DNA of 64,000 nucleotides from Streptomyces sp. 130. GTDB taxonomy: Bacteria > Actinomycetota > Actinomycetes > Streptomycetales > Streptomycetaceae. The notes under the pieces were generated by a model. It searched no databases. It saw only the letters and a program-made list of their open reading frames with translations, and had not been told where the DNA came from. The DNA lies in NCBI RefSeq assembly GCF_007096885.1, contig NZ_VJNO01000007.1:161074-225073 (forward strand), given 5' to 3'. The stretch's first letter is position 1, and each line of letters starts with the position of its first letter. Position numbers and translations under genes: made by a program. Below are positions 61,684-64,000 of the stretch, in pieces.

Positions 61684-62718
61684 TCACTTTCCGTACAGGG
61701 TGGTGGAGGGGGCGGAGGCGGGCGAGCAGTCGGACAGCGGCACCGGCTCGCCCATCGCGACGAGGATCTTCCGGTCGCCGGTGAACGCCTCGCGACCGTG
61801 CGCGCACAGGATGTTGTCCACGAGCATCACGTCCCCGGCCTGCCAGGTCTCCCGTACGGTGACCGCCTGGTACGCGTCGTTGATCGCGTCCACCTCCGCG
61901 TCGGTGAGGGCGGTGCCGTCGCCGAGGTACGTGTTGAACGGCAGCCCGTCCGCACCGAAGGTGTCGACCAGCACCTCGCGGACGTCCTCGTCCAGGCTGC
62001 GGGCGTTCCAGAAGGCGAAGTGGTTGAACCAGACCCGCTCACCGGTGACCGGGTGCGTGATGATCGCGGAACGCCGCTGCCGGGTGCGCAGGGTCTCCTC
62101 GTCCAGCCACTCGTAGCCGATGGCGTGCGCGTCGCAGTACTCCTCGGCACCGGCCGGGTCCTCGGAGGAGAAGGCCTTGCGCCACGGCATGCCCGCCAGG
62201 TCCGAGTAGTTGCGTACGAGCAGCCAGCCGGCCTCCGCGAACCGCGCGGTGAGCTCCGCGGGCAGCTTGGCGAGCGCCGCCCGCATGTCGCCGACCGTCG
62301 TCGCTCCGCCGGTCTCGGGTGCGGTGACGCAGCCGAAGAGCAGCACACCGGGGAAGTCCAGCGTGTAGCTGTTCTCGTTGTGCAGCCGGATCGGCTGGAC
62401 GGCCGGCAGGTCCGTGGACGAGAACACGCCCTCACCGAAGTCGGTGCGCGGGGTGGCCTTCTCCTTGTAGCCGGCCCGTTTCGCGACCAGCGCGTCCCGC
62501 GCCTCGGCGAACGTCGCCGCGTCGCGTACGGGCAGGCCGCGCAGCATGACCGCGCCGGACCTGTGCAACTCGGCCTGGATCGCGGGCCGCTGGGCGGCCA
62601 GCCACGCGGTGGCCTCCGCCATGGTGCCGAACTCCGGGGTGTGGACGATCACCGGCTTGCCGGTCTCCCGGACGGGGGTGATCCCGGTGGCGGCGGGCGG
62701 CTGGGCGAGAGCGGTCAT
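61684..62718 (-). CDS. TauD/TfdA-family (SyrP-like) Fe(II)/2-oxoglutarate hydroxylase
   Basis: A 344-residue oxygenase. ATG at 62718 follows AGAGGAA. The iron site is IRLHNENSYTL (His113, Glu115) with the distal His307 in NILCAHGREAF and a 2-OG-binding Arg a few residues later in GDRKIL. The HxE rather than HxD pattern and the HNENSY context resemble SyrP, which hydroxylates an aspartyl residue tethered to its carrier. It lies between the thioesterase and the stand-alone A-T gene, eight bases before the latter, so beta-hydroxylation of the amino acid held on that T domain is the best guess. Confidence 0.88.
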   Translation of the reverse strand: MTALAQPPAATGITPVRETGKPVIVHTPEFGTMAEATAWLAAQRPAIQAELHRSGAVMLRGLPVRDAATFAEARDALVAKRAGYKEKATPRTDFGEGVFSSTDLPAVQPIRLHNENSYTLDFPGVLLFGCVTAPETGGATTVGDMRAALAKLPAELTARFAEAGWLLVRNYSDLAGMPWRKAFSSEDPAGAEEYCDAHAIGYEWLDEETLRTRQRRSAIITHPVTGERVWFNHFAFWNARSLDEDVREVLVDTFGADGLPFNTYLGDGTALTDAEVDAINDAYQAVTVRETWQAGDVMLVDNILCAHGREAFTGDRKILVAMGEPVPLSDCSPASAPSTTLYGK

Positions 62719-62754
62719 GATGGTTCCTCTTCTCGGACGAAGTCGGGTGGGTGG

Positions 62755-63537
62755 TTACGCGGACGCGGCGGCGGAGTCGCGGAGGGAGTCCAGGACCGGG
62801 TTCAGGCGGGCGAAGAAGCCCGGCAGGTCCTGCTGGAAGTAGAAGTGGTCGCCGGGCAGCAGCTGCGGCACCACCTCGTGGCCCGTCACCCGCGACCAGC
62901 CGGCGAGCAGGTCCACCGGGACGATCCGGTCCTCGGACCCGCCGAACACGGCGACCGGGCAGTCGAGCCGGGCGTCCCGGGCGGTGCACCGGTAGGCGTC
63001 GTCGATCGCGAAGTCCGCCCGGATGGACGGCAGGACGATCTCCCGCAACTCCGGGTCGTCGAGGATGCCGTCGTCGGTGCCGCCGCGCTCCTTGATGGCC
63101 GCGACCAGCTCGTCGTCGTCCAGCAGCTCCGGGTGTACCGGGCACTGGTTCGGCAGCACCGGCGCCCGGCACGCGGACGCGATCAGCAGCCGGGGGGTGC
63201 GGCCGGCCGCCCGCAGGGCGCGTACCACCTCGAAGGCGACCAGCGACCCCATGCTGTGCCCCAGCACCACCAGCTCGCCGGTGTCGGCGGGCAGCGAGTC
63301 CACCACGGGCTGCGCGAGGTCGTCCACGGACAGCGGCAGGTCCTCGCAGTAGCGGGCGCCACGGCCGGGGTACTGGCCGATCAGCAGCCGCACATCGGCC
63401 GGCAGGTGCTCGCGCCAGCCGCCGTAGGCGTGGGCGTTGCCCCCGGCGTGCGGCAGCACCAGCAGCGACAGGCGGTGCGGGCCGTCACCGGGGAGGTCCC
63501 AGACGACGTCTTCGGGGGCGGGGGACACGGAGGTCAT
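62755..63537 (-). CDS. Type II thioesterase
   Basis: A 260-residue alpha/beta hydrolase of the NRPS/PKS editing type. LLVLPHAGGNAHAY (about 25-38) is the oxyanion loop, GHSMG has nucleophile Ser95, GSEDRIV holds the catalytic Asp and GDHFYF the His. Such enzymes free carrier domains blocked by acyl groups or wrong amino acids. The ATG overlaps the upstream NRPS stop by four bases. With many carriers dependent on trans loading, an editing enzyme is expected to matter here. Confidence 0.93.
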   Translation of the reverse strand: MTSVSPAPEDVVWDLPGDGPHRLSLLVLPHAGGNAHAYGGWREHLPADVRLLIGQYPGRGARYCEDLPLSVDDLAQPVVDSLPADTGELVVLGHSMGSLVAFEVVRALRAAGRTPRLLIASACRAPVLPNQCPVHPELLDDDELVAAIKERGGTDDGILDDPELREIVLPSIRADFAIDDAYRCTARDARLDCPVAVFGGSEDRIVPVDLLAGWSRVTGHEVVPQLLPGDHFYFQQDLPGFFARLNPVLDSLRDSAAASA

Positions 63538-64000
63538 GAGCTGATCCGTTCTGTCTCGGTGCGACGGCGGAGGGTGGGCCGGGCCTTCTTGGCGGCCGGC
63601 GCGGACTTCAGCGCGGTGATGTGCTCGGCGAGCCGGGCCGGTGTCGGGTGCTCGAAGATGTCGCGGACGGTGAGCCGGACGTCCAGGGACACCGCGATGT
63701 GGTTGGTGAGGCGGGCGCCCAGGAGGGAGTGCCCGCCGTGGTGGAAGAAGTCGTCATCGATGCTCAGCGCTTCCTCGGTCCCCAAGGTGCGGGCGAAGAG
63801 GCCGACCAGGGTCTCCTCCAGCTGGCTTCGCGGGGCGCGGCCCTGGGAGACGACGGTTGCGGGTTCGGGGAGGGCGCGTCGGTCGATTTTGCCGTTGGGG
63901 GTGAGGGGGAGTCGGTCGAGGATGGTGAGGTAGGTGGGGACCATGTGCTCGGGGAGCTGGTTGGCGAGGTGCCGGCGGATGTCCTCTGTCGGGGTTGCGG
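63534..64000 (-). CDS. NRPS, C-terminal end (A-T), continues beyond window
   Basis: The minus strand from the right edge encodes the end of an NRPS. First comes the last part of an A domain (EDIRRHLANQLPEHMVPTYL, then LPLTPNGKIDRRALPEP with the A10 Lys), then a T domain of about 70 residues with Ser in HHGGHSLLGARL, then a basic tail KSAPAAKKARPTLRRR. Everything upstream of the A10 region lies outside the window, so module count and specificity are unknown. It is probably the first synthetase of the line, since its stop overlaps the thioesterase start. Confidence 0.9.
   Translation of the reverse strand, partial: ATPTEDIRRHLANQLPEHMVPTYLTILDRLPLTPNGKIDRRALPEPATVVSQGRAPRSQLEETLVGLFARTLGTEEALSIDDDFFHHGGHSLLGARLTNHIAVSLDVRLTVRDIFEHPTPARLAEHITALKSAPAAKKARPTLRRRTETERISS

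Noticed and set aside
41734..64000. Naming the product (for example a friulimicin- or skyllamycin-type lipopeptide) from the glutamate mutase genes
   Set aside because: Those clusters share the mutase but I see no lipidation genes or matching module order in this window, and the synthetase-like fusion and FMN gene do not fit what I remember of them.

Overview
The window reads as a Streptomyces chromosome (or a very close relative). Base composition is extremely GC-rich, and many genes start with GTG or TTG behind GGAGG-type ribosome binding sites. Neighbouring genes are often coupled by ATGA or GTGA overlaps. Family content also fits: a GH18 chitinase with a DasR-type operator, an AllR/allantoinase/malate synthase set, several LuxR-type two-component systems, and a large NRPS cluster.

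Layout. 1-1.85 kb: end of an amidohydrolase gene (cut by the window edge) and a fibronectin-III lipoprotein. 1.85-7.13 kb: a four-gene minus-strand operon (LRR protein, ankyrin protein, MoxR AAA+ ATPase, VWA/metallopeptidase-like protein), then a tRNA-like element with an aberrant anticodon arm. 7.3-12.4 kb: chitinase under a DasR-type operator, then a tandem-repeat acidic protein overlapping a JmjC/cupin oxygenase and a sucrase/ferredoxin-like protein. 12.4-21.6 kb: malate synthase, MobA-like transferase, a histidine kinase/response regulator divergent from an ABC exporter, an IclR regulator and allantoinase. Similar inverted repeats in front of malate synthase and allantoinase suggest one regulon. 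21.6-27.1 kb: aldo/keto reductase, EamA transporter, a second two-component system and a P450. 27.2-32 kb: sugar ABC importer, ROK glucokinase and a membrane-anchored protein. 32-36 kb: a P450-like/PEP-mutase fusion, an ArsR-like regulator, and a secreted protein with a class F sortase. 35.9-41.7 kb: a peptide-utilisation set (OPT transporter, DUF917, M20 peptidase), a divergent IclR regulator and a broken aroM.

41.7-64 kb (running off the right edge): a minus-strand nonribosomal peptide cluster. In transcription order it encodes an NRPS ending A-T, a type II thioesterase, a SyrP-like Fe(II)/2-oxoglutarate hydroxylase, a stand-alone A-T protein, an NRPS C-T-C-(degenerate A)-T, an NRPS A-C-T-C-A-T-TE and an MbtH protein. 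After these come a glutamate mutase S subunit, a glutamate mutase E subunit fused in frame to an asparaginyl-tRNA-synthetase-like catalytic domain, a glutamate-synthase-like FMN protein, a small unknown protein, an MFS exporter and a phosphopantetheinyl transferase. Inference: glutamate mutase makes 3-methylaspartate, the synthetase-like domain may amidate or otherwise activate it, and the hydroxylase tailors a tethered residue. Several NRPS modules lack their own adenylation domain, so at least one A domain probably acts on more than one carrier domain. I could not match the cluster to a named product.

The items I would look at first are this cluster (above all the mutase/synthetase fusion and the A-poor NRPS architecture), the repeat-peptide/JmjC pair, the LRR-ANK-MoxR-VWA operon and the tRNA-like element.
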